Shown piece by piece: positions 1 through 8,406 of a stretch of DNA of 64,000 nt; the stretch's first letter is position 1, and every line of letters starts with the position of its first letter. Origin of the DNA: CADEER01 sp965216585 (GTDB lineage Bacteria; Desulfobacterota; Binatia; HRBIN30; CADEER01). The DNA is taken from assembly GCA_965216585.1 (NCBI GenBank), contig CBDCGC010000003.1:4340001-4404000 (forward strand), in the 5' to 3' direction. Position numbers and translations under genes: made by a program. Under the pieces are notes generated by a model. It saw only the letters and a list, made by a program, of their open reading frames with translations. It ran no database searches and was not told where the DNA came from.

Positions 1-37
1 GCTCGGCCACGGCTGAGTGAATGGGGGTTCAGAAGTG

Positions 38-793
38 ATGCACTTGGACGGAATCGAGGGCAAGGTCGCCATCGTCACGGGCGCAGGTGGTGGTATCGGC
101 GAGGGCTACGCCAAGGGCCTGGCACGGCAGGGAGCACGCGTCGCCGTGGCGGAGATCGTCGCCGACAACGGCAGGCGAGTGTGTGAGGAAATTCAACACT
201 CCGGCGGTGAGGCGGTGTTCGTCGAAGTCGACGTCTCCTCGCCCGAATCGACACAGGCGATGGCTTCAGCCGTCATCGATGCCTTCGGTGGCATCGATTT
301 CCTCGTCAACAACGCCGCCATCTTCGGCAACATGAAGATGGAGTCGATGCTCGATGTCGAGTGGGAGTACTACCAGAAGTTCATGGACGTGAATCTCAAC
401 GGCGCACTGCTCTGTGCGCGCGCTTGCTACAAATCAATGGAGTCGCGCGGCGGTGGTGCCATCGTCAACCAATCCTCGACGGCGGCATGGATGGGCGTGG
501 GGTACTACGGTTTGGCCAAGCACGCGATCAACGGTCTGACCCACGCGTTGGCCAACGAGCTCGGCTTTCGCGGCATCCGCGTCAACGCCATTGCCCCCGG
601 TCCGACCGACACCGCGGCGCTGCGTGCCACCGCCGGAGACTACGCCAAGGAGATGGTGAAGAGCTTTCCCCTGCGCCGCCTGGGCACACCGAACGACCTC
701 GTCGACGCCTGCTTGTTTCTGCTCTCCGACAACGCCAGTTGGATGACGGCGCAGGTGATCAACGTCGACGGTGGACAGATCGCCCGTCTCTAG
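38..793 (+). CDS. Short-chain dehydrogenase/reductase (classical SDR)
   Basis: Probable cytosolic NAD(H)-dependent oxidoreductase acting on an unknown alcohol or ketone. The 251-residue protein has the normal classical-SDR length. Visible in order are the cofactor loop TGAGGGIG (residues 14-21), an acidic Glu39 at the end of the second strand (favours NAD over NADP), NNAA (91-94), the Ser pair of NQSS (144-147) and the catalytic Tyr157/Lys161 of YYGLAK. The Ser-Tyr spacing is a little shorter than usual. The ATG at 38 is chosen because it places the cofactor loop normally; an in-frame GTG at 17 would add seven residues. It is followed after 20 bp by a palindromic mobile element. Family assignment is firm; substrate unknown. 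Confidence 0.92.
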   Translation: MHLDGIEGKVAIVTGAGGGIGEGYAKGLARQGARVAVAEIVADNGRRVCEEIQHSGGEAVFVEVDVSSPESTQAMASAVIDAFGGIDFLVNNAAIFGNMKMESMLDVEWEYYQKFMDVNLNGALLCARACYKSMESRGGGAIVNQSSTAAWMGVGYYGLAKHAINGLTHALANELGFRGIRVNAIAPGPTDTAALRATAGDYAKEMVKSFPLRRLGTPNDLVDACLFLLSDNASWMTAQVINVDGGQIARL

Positions 794-813
794 CTCTAGC
801 GGTTCCAACCAAC

Positions 814-977
814 TAGTGTCCTGGATCAGAAGTTCGTTGCAAAATTCGGCGAGCAATCGGCGCCTGTGCCAAGGCGCGCCGACGAAGGAATATCAGGCAT
901 ATTTCGAGGAGGAGCAACGCCGGCACGGGCGTCGAGGGCCGGCGAATATTGTGACGAACTTCTGGTTCAGGACACTA
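814..977. mobile_element. 164-bp MITE-like element, copy 1
   Basis: Non-coding element bounded by 24-bp imperfect terminal inverted repeats: left arm begins TAGTGTCCTGGATCAGAAGT, and the right arm read in reverse begins TAGTGTCCTGAACCAGAAGT (two mismatches). The ends lie in CTAG, so a TA target duplication is possible, as known for IS630/Tc1-mariner-type transposition. A second copy of exactly the same length lies at 52870-53033. No transposase is present in either copy or in the window. It sits just downstream of the SDR gene. Confidence 0.8.
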
Positions 978-982
978 GGCTG

Positions 983-1031
983 AACTCGCTGCGCTCGTAG
1001 GCTCAGGCGCAGGCAATAGGCACAGGCAAAG
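983..1031 (+). repeat. 3'-end palindromic repeat with AGGCNN core, copy a
   Basis: Starts AACTCGCTGCGCTCGTAGGC and continues into degenerate hexamers of the type AGGCNN (ending ATAGGCACAGGCAA). The first 26 bp (983-1008) are a perfect inverted match of 1172-1197. A diverged relative occurs at 50732-50779. Function unknown; may form a 3' hairpin with its partner. Confidence 0.65.
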
Positions 1032-1149
1032 GGTGGTGTCGCTGCGCGAGGCAAATCCAGGGTTTCAGATCAGCAAACCCACCGGCGCGGCGCCGGATCG
1101 TTCATATAGAGAAACTTATCGAACGGGATATCGCGCCAGCGATCACTGA

Positions 1150-1197
1150 CCTCAGCCTGAGCCCGAGCCTCGCCTGAGCCTACGAGCGCAGCGAGTT
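1150..1197 (-). repeat. 3'-end palindromic repeat with AGGCNN core, copy b
   Basis: Inverted partner of the 983-1031 copy; the outer 26 bp are identical on the opposite strand. Its outer end abuts the stop codon (TGA, complement of 1198-1200) of the metallo-hydrolase, so it is the first sequence of that gene's 3' untranslated region. The pair encloses about 160 bp with no visible gene. Confidence 0.65.
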
Positions 1198-2280
1198 TCA
1201 GAGGATTTCCTTCTCCTCGCTGTCGTTCGATCCCACCGGCATCTCGATCAACGTGCCGTCGATGGCGATGGAGAACGGGCCGTCGTAGATGTCGTCGACA
1301 CCCTCGAGGAAAACGCTGCGCAGCGGCGACAGCGGTAGGGGCGGGACGATGTGGTAGAAGAGTAGGCGACCGACCTTGGCATCGCGTGCGATCTCCGCCG
1401 CTTCGACCGGTGTCGTGTGGTAGTCGGGAATGTCGGCCGTGATCTTTTCGACGTTCGCGACACCCGCTGCCTTGGCCGAGCGATTCATCAAGGCGACGAG
1501 CTCGGCCGACAGTGCTTCGTGCACCAGCAGGTCGACGCCATCGGCGATCCGCTGTAGATTCGCCGACTTCTGGGTGTCGCCGCTGATCACGGTGGACCTT
1601 CCCTCGTAGTCGAAACGGTAGCCGACGGCGGGTTTCACCGGCGCGTGGTCGACGAGGAAGGCGCGGACCTCGAGCTCGCCTGATAGGAGAACACTCACCG
1701 TGTCCGTATCGGCGGGTAGTGCAAAGGGGTTGGCGCGCGCTCCGGCACCGCTGCGCGGAACGGTTTGCTCGCCGTGATGAGCGACGCGATAGGCGAAGTC
1801 GTGAGCGTAGGCCTCGTTGAATCCGGCGACCACCCGCTCGACGCCGGGCGGCCCGTAGACCGGTAGGGGTTGGTGGTTGGCGCCACCGACCCAGCGCTGC
1901 AGCATCAGCTCACCCAATCCGTCGATGTGATCGGAGTGGAAGTGCGTCAGGAAGACGGCTTCGATGCGACCTTGCGGCAGTCGCGATCGGGCGAGGACGC
2001 GCGATGCGCCGGAGCCGCTGTCGACGATGTAGAGCTTGCCGCCGGCGATGACGGCGACGCAGGGGCCCGAGCGTTCGGCGTCGGGAAGCGGCGAGCCGGC
2101 GCCGCACAGAGCGACGTGCAATCCGTCGGGCAGCTCATCCAACAGGGTCGATTGTAAGTTGCGCGTTACGACTTGCTCCATCAGCCGCATGGCAATCGTC
2201 TCGCGGAAGGTACAGGTCGCTGCACCGAGGAGAAGTGCGAGGATGAAGAATCCGGTGGCTAATCGAGAGATGTAGGACAC
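1198..2280 (-). CDS. Exported MBL-fold metallo-hydrolase
   Basis: Predicted zinc-dependent hydrolase of the metallo-beta-lactamase superfamily, of the ribonuclease Z/arylsulfatase-like type by overall pattern. From the GTG at 2280 it has 360 residues. A hydrophobic N-terminal segment at about residues 5-22 suggests export or membrane anchoring. The metal-binding HFHSDHID motif lies near residues 113-120, followed by further His and Asp ligands (SGDT, and HEA and YHTT segments). The GTG start is preferred because AGAGGGGAAG lies just upstream and the signal segment follows directly; the open frame extends to 2394 but that extension looks non-protein-like. Divergent from the GST-like gene at 2398. 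True substrate cannot be read from the sequence. Confidence 0.85.
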   Translation of the reverse strand: MSYISRLATGFFILALLLGAATCTFRETIAMRLMEQVVTRNLQSTLLDELPDGLHVALCGAGSPLPDAERSGPCVAVIAGGKLYIVDSGSGASRVLARSRLPQGRIEAVFLTHFHSDHIDGLGELMLQRWVGGANHQPLPVYGPPGVERVVAGFNEAYAHDFAYRVAHHGEQTVPRSGAGARANPFALPADTDTVSVLLSGELEVRAFLVDHAPVKPAVGYRFDYEGRSTVISGDTQKSANLQRIADGVDLLVHEALSAELVALMNRSAKAAGVANVEKITADIPDYHTTPVEAAEIARDAKVGRLLFYHIVPPLPLSPLRSVFLEGVDDIYDGPFSIAIDGTLIEMPVGSNDSEEKEIL

Positions 2281-2397
2281 GTGCTTCCCCTCTTCGTCGC
2301 GAGCAGTGGTTCGCTCGCTGGTCGTTGCCAGAGGGGTTTGATACGACATCGGTGCAACGGCCCGCAAGGAGCCGCAAGCCGCAACAGGGAGCAACGC

Positions 2398-3081
2398 ATG
2401 ATCGATCTATACACAGCTCCGACGCCCAACGGTTGGAAGGCCTCGTGTACGCTCGAGGAGTTGGAGCTTCCCTACCGGGTGCACGCGGTCGACCTCGGCA
2501 GGAACGAGCAGAAAGAAGAGTGGTTTCTGCGCATCTCGCCCAACGGCCGCATTCCCGCCATCGTCGACCGCGACGAAGACGACTTTGCCGTCTTCGAATC
2601 CGGCGCCCTGATGATCTATCTCGCCGAGAAGGCGGGGCGCCTGCTGCCCGGCGATACACGCGGCCGCTCGCGCGTCATCCAGTGGTTGATGTTCCAGATG
2701 GGCGGCGTCGGTCCGATGATGGGCCAGGCCAACGTCTTCTTCCGCTACTTTCCCGAAAAACTGCAGCCCGCCATCGACCGCTATCAGAACGAGTCGCGCC
2801 GTCTCTTCGAAGTGCTCGACACCCACCTGGTCGATCGCGAGTGGCTGGCCGACGACTTTTCGATTGCCGACATTGCAAACTGGTGTTGGGTGCGGACCTA
2901 CAAGTGGTCGGGCGTGTCGCGCGACGGATTACCGCACCTCAAGCGCTGGATGGACACCATGAAGGAGCGCCCGGCGCTGCGCCGTGGGGTGGAGGTTCCG
3001 TTCAAGACCGGCGGCCTGACCAAGGACGACGCGGCGGCGGAAGAGTTCGCCAAGAACGCGCAGAAGACGTTGCAGCGCTGA
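2398..3081 (+). CDS. Glutathione S-transferase-like protein (Nu/YfcG type)
   Basis: Cytosolic thioredoxin-fold protein of 227 residues. It begins IDLYTAPTPNGWK, the Thr-Pro-Asn pattern of Nu-class/YfcG-type GST-like disulfide-bond oxidoreductases, followed by the cis-Pro region GRIPAIVD and the ESGAL glutathione-contact motif. An all-helical GST C-terminal domain fills the rest, with the DFSIADIA capping motif near residue 160. The start has a good AGGGAG ribosome site. A second, more diverged GST-like gene follows 67 bp downstream on the same strand, so they may be co-transcribed. Likely role is thiol/peroxide or xenobiotic chemistry; the substrate is unknown. Confidence 0.88.
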   Translation: MIDLYTAPTPNGWKASCTLEELELPYRVHAVDLGRNEQKEEWFLRISPNGRIPAIVDRDEDDFAVFESGALMIYLAEKAGRLLPGDTRGRSRVIQWLMFQMGGVGPMMGQANVFFRYFPEKLQPAIDRYQNESRRLFEVLDTHLVDREWLADDFSIADIANWCWVRTYKWSGVSRDGLPHLKRWMDTMKERPALRRGVEVPFKTGGLTKDDAAAEEFAKNAQKTLQR

Positions 3082-3148
3082 CGCCGGTTGCCCGGACGGT
3101 GGCGGCGGAGGCTTGCAACCGGCGTCGTCGCCAGCGATGCTCGCGCCT

Positions 3149-4150
3149 ATGTCCAAGCCCTACCGAATCTTCGGCGCCGAGGTGTCGCCGTACTCCGTCA
3201 AGGTCCGCTCGTACTTCCGCTACAAGCAGATCCCCCACGAGTGGATCGTGCGCGACTCCAACACGATGGCGGAGTATCAGAAATACGCCAAGCTGCCGAT
3301 CATCCCGGCGGTGGCGACGCCCGACGACGAGGCGTTGCAGGATTCGACGCCGATCATCGAGGCCGTCGAAGAGCGCTTCCCCGAGCCTTCGATTCACCCG
3401 CCGGGTGTGCGGCTGCGATTTCTTTCTCTCCTTCTCGAAGAATTCGCCGACGAGTGGGGCAACAAGTGGATGTTCCACTACCGCTGGGCGCGCGAGGCCG
3501 ATCAAATCTCGGCGGCCGAGCGGATCGTCGCCGCGATGATGCCGGACAGCCCTGCCGAAGAGTGTGAGAAGATGGCCGGCGGGATCCGCGAGCGCATGGT
3601 GTCGCGCGGGTGGGTGGTCGGGTCGAACGAAACCACGGCGCCGATGCTGGAGGCGTCTTTTCGCAGCGGCATGGCGTTGCTGGAAAAGCACCTGGCGGGC
3701 CGGTCGTTCTTGTTCGGTGCGCGCCCCAGCTTCGCCGACTTCGGCCTGTGGGGGCAGGTGTACAATGCGTGGACGGATCCGACTCCAGGTGAGATCCTGC
3801 GCCGCAATTGTTCCGCGGTCTGCGCCTGGGTCGAGCGCATGTTGGATCCAAAGGACGAGGGTGAATGGGAGATCTGGGAGTCGCTGGCGCCGACGTTGGA
3901 GCCCTTGCTCGCCGGCGAGGTGAGGACCTTCCTCGCCTGGTCGGATGCCAACGCCAAGGCGATCGACTCCGGCGCCGAAGAGCTGAGTGTCGACCTCAGC
4001 TACGGCCGCTGGGTGCAGAGCGTCGGTGGCCCGCAGAAGTACCACGCCAAGACGCTGCGCGAGATTCGCCGCAAGTACGGTGAGGTCAGCGGCGATACCG
4101 ACTTGCGCGCGACGCTCGACGGCGCCGGCTGTCTGGAGTTTCTGGCTTAG
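3149..4150 (+). CDS. Glutathione S-transferase family protein, long form
   Basis: 333-residue protein with an N-terminal thioredoxin-like GST domain: RIFGAEVSPYSVKV in place of the usual Ser/Tyr-Pro motif, cis-Pro in KLPIIPAV, and DSTPI where the glutathione-contact ESxAI normally lies. A C-terminal helical domain carries RPSFADFGL. It is about 100 residues longer than a standard GST, with extra sequence at the C-terminus (around 240-333). ATG at 3149 is chosen because the protein homology begins there; upstream codons look random. Its stop overlaps the GTG start of the nnrS-like gene (TAGTG), which suggests translational coupling. Activity unknown. Confidence 0.82.
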   Translation: MSKPYRIFGAEVSPYSVKVRSYFRYKQIPHEWIVRDSNTMAEYQKYAKLPIIPAVATPDDEALQDSTPIIEAVEERFPEPSIHPPGVRLRFLSLLLEEFADEWGNKWMFHYRWAREADQISAAERIVAAMMPDSPAEECEKMAGGIRERMVSRGWVVGSNETTAPMLEASFRSGMALLEKHLAGRSFLFGARPSFADFGLWGQVYNAWTDPTPGEILRRNCSAVCAWVERMLDPKDEGEWEIWESLAPTLEPLLAGEVRTFLAWSDANAKAIDSGAEELSVDLSYGRWVQSVGGPQKYHAKTLREIRRKYGEVSGDTDLRATLDGAGCLEFLA

Positions 4151-5358
4151 TGCCGAGCCTGCTCGGCGATCCGTTCGAGCCCCGTGCCATGGAGAATGAA
4201 GCGTCCTTTCGCTCCGCCGCCGGAACGACCTGGCAGACCGAACCCTTCCGCATCTTCTTTCCCCTCGGCGTGCTGCTGTCTTGGGTCGGCGTCGGTCACT
4301 GGTTGCTCTACGCCGTCGGGATTACGCAGAGCTATTCGTGCGAGACGCACGGCTTCATCCAGATGCAGGGATTCCTGTTGGCCTTCGCCGTCGGCTTTCT
4401 GTTGACCGCCTTGCCGCGGCGCACCCGCTCGGCGCCGCCGAGCAACCTGCAGATGGCGCTGATTGCGTCCGGTCTGGTGGTGGCGACGGTGGGGTCGGTG
4501 GCCGAGCGCTGGGTGCTGGCACAGCTCGGGTACTTGTTGGTATTCGCCGTGCTGGTGCGCTTCGCCGCCAGTCGTTTCCTCGGCGCCGGCGCCGGCCGCC
4601 GCCCGCCGGCGGCGTTCGTCCTGATCCCCATCGCCATCCTGCACGGCGTCCTCGGCGCCCTGCTGATCGCCTTCGCCGCCAGCGGCGTGCACTGGGCCAG
4701 CGGTCTCGGCAACCTCATGGTCCAGCAGGGCGTGTTTCTCTGCCTCGTCGTCGGCGTCGGCAGCTTGATCCTGCCGCTGATGTCCGGCATGCCGCCGCCC
4801 GCCGATCTCGGTTCGTCGCCGGCGGAAAACCGCAAGGCGTTGGTCTACGCGTCGGTCGGCGCCGTCATCCTGGCGAGCTTCGTCGCCGAGCATCTGGGTT
4901 GGGGCAGGGCGGCAGCGGCGGTGCGCTCCGTCGCCGTCGTCGCGGGCTTTGCCGCCGGCGGCCATGTGCTGCGCCGGCCCGGCAAGCCCGGACTGCACCG
5001 TTGGTTGGTCTGGCTCTCGGTGTGGATGATCCCGCTCGGCCTTCTCGCCTCGGCGCTCTGGCCGGATCTGCGCGTCGCCGTGCTGCACGTCGCCTTCATC
5101 AGCGGTTTCGGGTTGATGGCGTTCGGCGTGGCGACGCACGTCTCGCTGTCGCATCTGGGAATGGAAGACCTCGCCCTCGGCCGCCCCTGGCCGGTGGTCG
5201 TCATCGGCAGCGCGCTCCTCTGGGCGACCTTGACGCGGGTCGCGGCCGATGCGGCCGACACCTACTTCGAGCACCTCGGCCTCGCCGCGGCGATGTGGCT
5301 GATCGGCACGGCCGCCTGGCTGGTGTTCTTCGCCCCCGCCTTTGCCGGCAAGCGCTAG
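4150..5358 (+). CDS. nnrS: NnrS family membrane protein
   Basis: Polytopic inner-membrane protein of about 402 residues with roughly ten to twelve hydrophobic segments. It has the NnrS-type start (EPFRIFFPLGVLLSWVG followed by HGFIQMQGF) and the repeated His-bearing helices of that family. NnrS proteins are haem- and copper-containing membrane proteins linked to nitric oxide metabolism and protection. The start is either the GTG at 4150, overlapping the preceding stop, or an ATG at 4189, which is closer to the conserved start of the family. No NO reductase or NnrR-type regulator is visible nearby, so the role here is inferred from family only. tRNA-Glu lies 97 bp downstream. Confidence 0.85.
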   Translation: MPSLLGDPFEPRAMENEASFRSAAGTTWQTEPFRIFFPLGVLLSWVGVGHWLLYAVGITQSYSCETHGFIQMQGFLLAFAVGFLLTALPRRTRSAPPSNLQMALIASGLVVATVGSVAERWVLAQLGYLLVFAVLVRFAASRFLGAGAGRRPPAAFVLIPIAILHGVLGALLIAFAASGVHWASGLGNLMVQQGVFLCLVVGVGSLILPLMSGMPPPADLGSSPAENRKALVYASVGAVILASFVAEHLGWGRAAAAVRSVAVVAGFAAGGHVLRRPGKPGLHRWLVWLSVWMIPLGLLASALWPDLRVAVLHVAFISGFGLMAFGVATHVSLSHLGMEDLALGRPWPVVVIGSALLWATLTRVAADAADTYFEHLGLAAAMWLIGTAAWLVFFAPAFAGKR

Positions 5359-5455
5359 GCGATTTTCCACGCCCGTGCCGGCGCAGAGCGGTTGCTTGAT
5401 TCGCCGCAGCGATTACCGTAGCAAGCAAGGTCGACGGCAGAGCCAACCGGCATAC

Positions 5456-5530
<75 letters not shown>

Positions 5531-5558
5531 CTTCCTCAGACTCGTCCACCGGAGCTTG

Positions 5559-5640
5559 GAGGCGAAGGCGGAAGCTCGTAGAGCGTAGGAGGACCTGAGC
5601 CTGAGCCCGAGCCTTCGCCTCAGCCTCGCGCCGAGATCGC
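5559..5640. repeat. Degenerate GCCTGAG-type hexamer repeat with inverted flanks
   Basis: Contains GCCTGAGCCTGAGCCCGAG flanked by inverted GAGGCGAAGGC (5560-5570) and GCCTTCGCCTC (5612-5622). It is compositionally related to the repeats at 983-1197 and 50732-50779 but lacks their ACTCGCT outer end. No gene is seen between 5531 and 5968. Confidence 0.4.
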
Positions 5641-5711
5641 CGGAACTCCTCGCTGTCGAAGACCGCGCCGCGGCGATGGTGTCGGCTCCTCGGAGTTGCG
5701 CGTTGGGAAGC

Positions 5712-5877
5712 GAGACTGCCAAGCATCGCCGCCGTTCGGGGTCACTCGCGGAGGGCGCGAGCCGCACCGCAAACCCTTCGTTTCGGCATCAAAATGCGCG
5801 CCGCAAGCGCTCGCAGAGCCTCCTCAGCGCTCCGTTGCGCAATGATGTTCACACTTTGGGTTGGTCCGACCGCGATT
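5712..5877 (+). repeat. 165-bp dispersed repeat, copy A
   Basis: One of three direct copies (also 9046-9215 and 9575-9736). Shared landmarks in order are CGCCGCCGTTCG, CACTCGCGGAG, GCGCGCCGCAAGCGCTCGCAGAGC, CCGTTGCGCAATGAT, ATTCACACTTTGGGTTGGT and a short palindrome TGGTCNGACC. This copy lies 91 bp beyond the 3' end of the minus-strand PIN toxin pseudogene. It encodes nothing convincing. Confidence 0.75.
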
Positions 5878-5968
5878 TGGATCCACCAAACGGTTCAACC
5901 ACTGACTTGCGGTCTGGCGCGCCACCGGACGCTTCGTCCGTAGCTCTCTGAGCGTAGCAGGGCCTTTA

Positions 5969-6404
5969 CTATGCCGGTGCCTCTAGCCAAACCGGCAAAC
6001 CGAGTTGGCGCGCGTTCTCGCGGACGCGTTGGTCGGAGGTCACCACGGTCAGATCCGGAAGGGATTGCCTCAGCAACAGCGCGCTCGCCAAGTGGATAGC
6101 ATCGAGCGTTCGCACCGGTTCAATGGGGAACGCATCCTCGGCCCGACGGGCGACTTCCGGTGAAATCTCGAGAACCGCCCACGTCGCCGTCGCATCCGCC
6201 AACACCCTTCGAAGATCCGCGCCCTGGGTAGCGTCGATTCGGCCATCGCACTCGGCGCGAGAAATCACGCGCCGTACCTCGATCAATGTCAGGCGCGAGG
6301 TGACAACCTTCTCCGCCGCGGCCAGGGTCTTCGCGGATTGGCTCGCCGTACTCTTCAGCGAACAACCACCGCAAGATCGCACTCGATTCGGCATATGCTT
6401 TCAC
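5969..6404 (-). pseudogene. PIN-domain (VapC-type) toxin, frameshifted
   Basis: Remnant of a PIN-domain ribonuclease toxin partnered with the Phd-like antitoxin upstream. The N-terminus (MKAYAESSAILRWLFAEEYG) begins at 6404, overlapping the antitoxin stop by four bases (ATGA). After about 23 codons the frame is lost. The rest (AKTLAAAEKVVTSRLTLIEV, then RTLDAIHLASALLL and VVTSDQRV) continues in another frame to 5969. A single-base indel at about 6325-6345 explains this. The body keeps PIN acidic positions (Glu of LIEV, Asp of LDAIHLA, Asp of TSDQR); the first position reads AESS rather than LDTS, a known variant style. Either a decayed toxin or a sequencing error. Confidence 0.75.
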
Positions 6405-6691
6405 TCTTCGGCGCGTTCCGCGTCCAGCAGATCAGCAGTCTCTACAGCCTGACTCAACGGAGAGCGCAGGTAAGCCCGCTTGTGCTGAGGCGCTCCCAGC
6501 ACCAGAACGCCATCGGCATGCAGTCGCGCCAGTGCCGCCTCTGCCTCACCCAGGGATGCGCCGACCGTCGGCTGACGAAGCTCAGCTACGACCTTCCCGC
6601 GATCGGTCACCAAAACGACCTCTCCACCCTTCACGTCGCGCAAGTAGGCACTCAGCCGGTTTTTTAGCTCTTTCACGGCGACAGCCTTCAT
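6401..6691 (-). CDS. Phd/YefM-family antitoxin
   Basis: 96-residue DNA-binding antitoxin of the prevent-host-death type. The N-terminus MKAVAVKELKNRLSAYLRDV followed by GGEVVLVTDRGKVVAEL is the typical Phd dimerisation/DNA-binding fold; the C-terminal 40 residues would bind the toxin. ATG at 6691 is preferred to the ATG at 6700 because family members start with MK-x-V. Its stop overlaps the toxin start. Since the toxin frame is broken, this antitoxin may now be a solitary autoregulator or be decaying. Confidence 0.85.
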   Translation of the reverse strand: MKAVAVKELKNRLSAYLRDVKGGEVVLVTDRGKVVAELRQPTVGASLGEAEAALARLHADGVLVLGAPQHKRAYLRSPLSQAVETADLLDAERAEE

Positions 6692-6884
6692 GGCAACCAA
6701 TGTAGCCCCACGTAGCTACTTCTGCAATTCCAACCCTGGTCACGGAAGCCGAGGTTCGCCACTGCGCGACGGCCCGGGGTTTCTCAGTCCTTTCGGCCGA
6801 GATTCGGAACCCGGCCGCGATCGCACGCTCGCGTGGAAGTACGTCGAGTCTGCACCGGTTGGTTCAGGGTGCACCTGTCACCAG

Positions 6885-7459
6885 CTACTGCGGAAGCCCT
6901 TCGACGAAACGGCAGCCCGAGGCGAGACAACCGAAGAGCGCGTTTCGTACCGCGCCGATCAGATCCGCGATCGACACCTGGTCCCCGCTCGTGCTGCACG
7001 CGGCGCAGGGGGTTGAAGCATCGGATCCGTGCAGAGAAATGTTTACGCAAACGATGATCTCGCTCAGGGATACGTCTCGGCCCCACCGCAATCCCCCAGG
7101 CAGGCGTAGCGACGGCAATCGGGGTCAGGCGTGGGCGAAGGTGTAGGCGTGTGGGGCCTGCAGAACCCTTCAATGCACCCATGCGCGTTTGGATCGACGC
7201 AGTCATGGCGATCGACACACGCAACCGGCGTTCGCGTCGGCCGCGGCGTCTTGTACGAACAGCAATAGCCGTCGATGCACCTACTGGTGTGCCGTGTGCA
7301 GCGGCCGGTATCCTGGCACCGCCGGTTGAGACTGCAGCGACTCAGATCGATCGTCGGTGTGAACAACGGCGTCGGCTGCTCCAGCCCCAACGCTCTGTGG
7401 TTCAACCCCACGGCAATCAGCAGCCCGTAAGCGATCGCCAACCGGCAGGCAAGGGTCAT
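6885..7459 (-). pseudogene. Secreted Cys-rich protein with dockerin-like Ca-binding repeats, frameshifted
   Basis: From the ATG at 7459 the product has a signal peptide (MTLACRLAIAYGLLIAVGL) and then a Cys-rich, Thr/Pro-linker region with paired motifs CTRHTSRCIDGYCC and CVDPNAHGCIEGFC. The frame ends at 7064 just after CLGDCGG. A second frame continues to 6885 with DVSLSEIIVCVNISL and GDQVSIADLIGAVRNALFGC, two dockerin/EF-hand-like calcium loops. Joining the frames gives the same architecture as the intact gene at 28508 (GDCDGDGS...AELVLAVRISLG). A 1-2 base deletion at about 7080-7090 is the likely cause. Function unknown; probably surface or extracellular. Confidence 0.6.
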
Positions 7460-7593
7460 GCGTCGTTTCCCCGAGGGGGGCAGCGGCGACTCTGGTTGAA
7501 CTCGGCCATTCAGAGTCATGTTGGACTCTAACCGATACGACCTGCGAAGTTCCAGCGGAAGCGAGACCACCAGCCAGTGGTGATCAATGCTAT

Positions 7594-8406
7594 CTACTCC
7601 CCCTTGAACCTCACCGCCAACCCGGTCGCCGACACGTCCCGCCGCGGATTGACCTGGTAGCTGACGTTGATCACGGCATCGACGCCGGGGCCGTATTCGA
7701 GCAGCGCGTAGCGGCGAGAAAGCTCGTTCACCAGCCGGGCGGGTGCTTGGAAGAATTCGCGGCGAGCACTGACGATCGTCGTGCGGCCGAGCCGGAGACC
7801 CGACCAGTTGACCCGGTCGAACCCGGCGAAAGTGACGTCGATCGGCCCGAGTATGTCGTAGTCTCGACTCAGGTTTCCGCTGGTCACGACGATCCGCTCA
7901 GCTTGCTTCCCGAACGCCTCGTCGTAGAGATGGGGCATGCTGCAAACGTCGATCATGTGTCGAGATTGTCGCCACACATCGAGGATTTCGCGGTCGCTGG
8001 GGAGCCCCCACGGCTTCACACCTTCGTGCATGTCGACTGGCTGGAGGCCAATCGTTTCAGGTCGGCAGTCTCCCAGGGTTCCGAGAGCCGAATCCAGAGC
8101 AAACGGAAGAAACAGCGGGATCATATCAAGGATACGGAAGGCTCTGTGTTGACCGCATCGGACCACGCGACACATCGAACCTTTGCCAGGCGCCTCGGCG
8201 CGCGCTACGTGCCAACGCGGTCGTCTACGCACCTCGAACGTGCCGACATCACCGGCGGCGGATTCTCCGCCGAATGACACTGTTTCGGCCCCCGGCGCGC
8301 TCACGGTTACCTGCTGCGTGAACCCCTGAAACACCAGGCCGCAGCCGCTCGACACGGTCAGCGTCAGGACGCTCAAGGCGCACTCCCTCCAACCGACCGA
8401 AGCCAT
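7594..8406 (-). CDS. Lipoprotein with YbjQ-like C-terminal region
   Basis: Hypothetical 270-residue lipoprotein. From the ATG at 8406 it starts MASVGWRECALSVLTLTVSS with a lipobox-like SSGC ending the signal. A middle part has basic patches and one hydrophobic stretch (ILDMIPLFLPFALDSALG). The C-terminal 100 residues (YDILGPIDVTF...GVDAVINVSYQVNP...DVSATGLAVRF) resemble the YbjQ/DUF74 fold by pattern. The open frame extends upstream to 8586 but that part lacks protein character. Divergent from the SHOCT lipoprotein gene at 8541, with a shared promoter region of about 130 bp. Not recognised as a known family with certainty. Confidence 0.6.
   Translation of the reverse strand: MASVGWRECALSVLTLTVSSGCGLVFQGFTQQVTVSAPGAETVSFGGESAAGDVGTFEVRRRPRWHVARAEAPGKGSMCRVVRCGQHRAFRILDMIPLFLPFALDSALGTLGDCRPETIGLQPVDMHEGVKPWGLPSDREILDVWRQSRHMIDVCSMPHLYDEAFGKQAERIVVTSGNLSRDYDILGPIDVTFAGFDRVNWSGLRLGRTTIVSARREFFQAPARLVNELSRRYALLEYGPGVDAVINVSYQVNPRRDVSATGLAVRFKGE

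Noticed and set aside
814..977. 70-residue protein encoded across MITE copy 1
   Set aside because: The frame crosses both terminal repeats and merely reflects absence of stops; the equivalent frame in copy 2 is extended differently.
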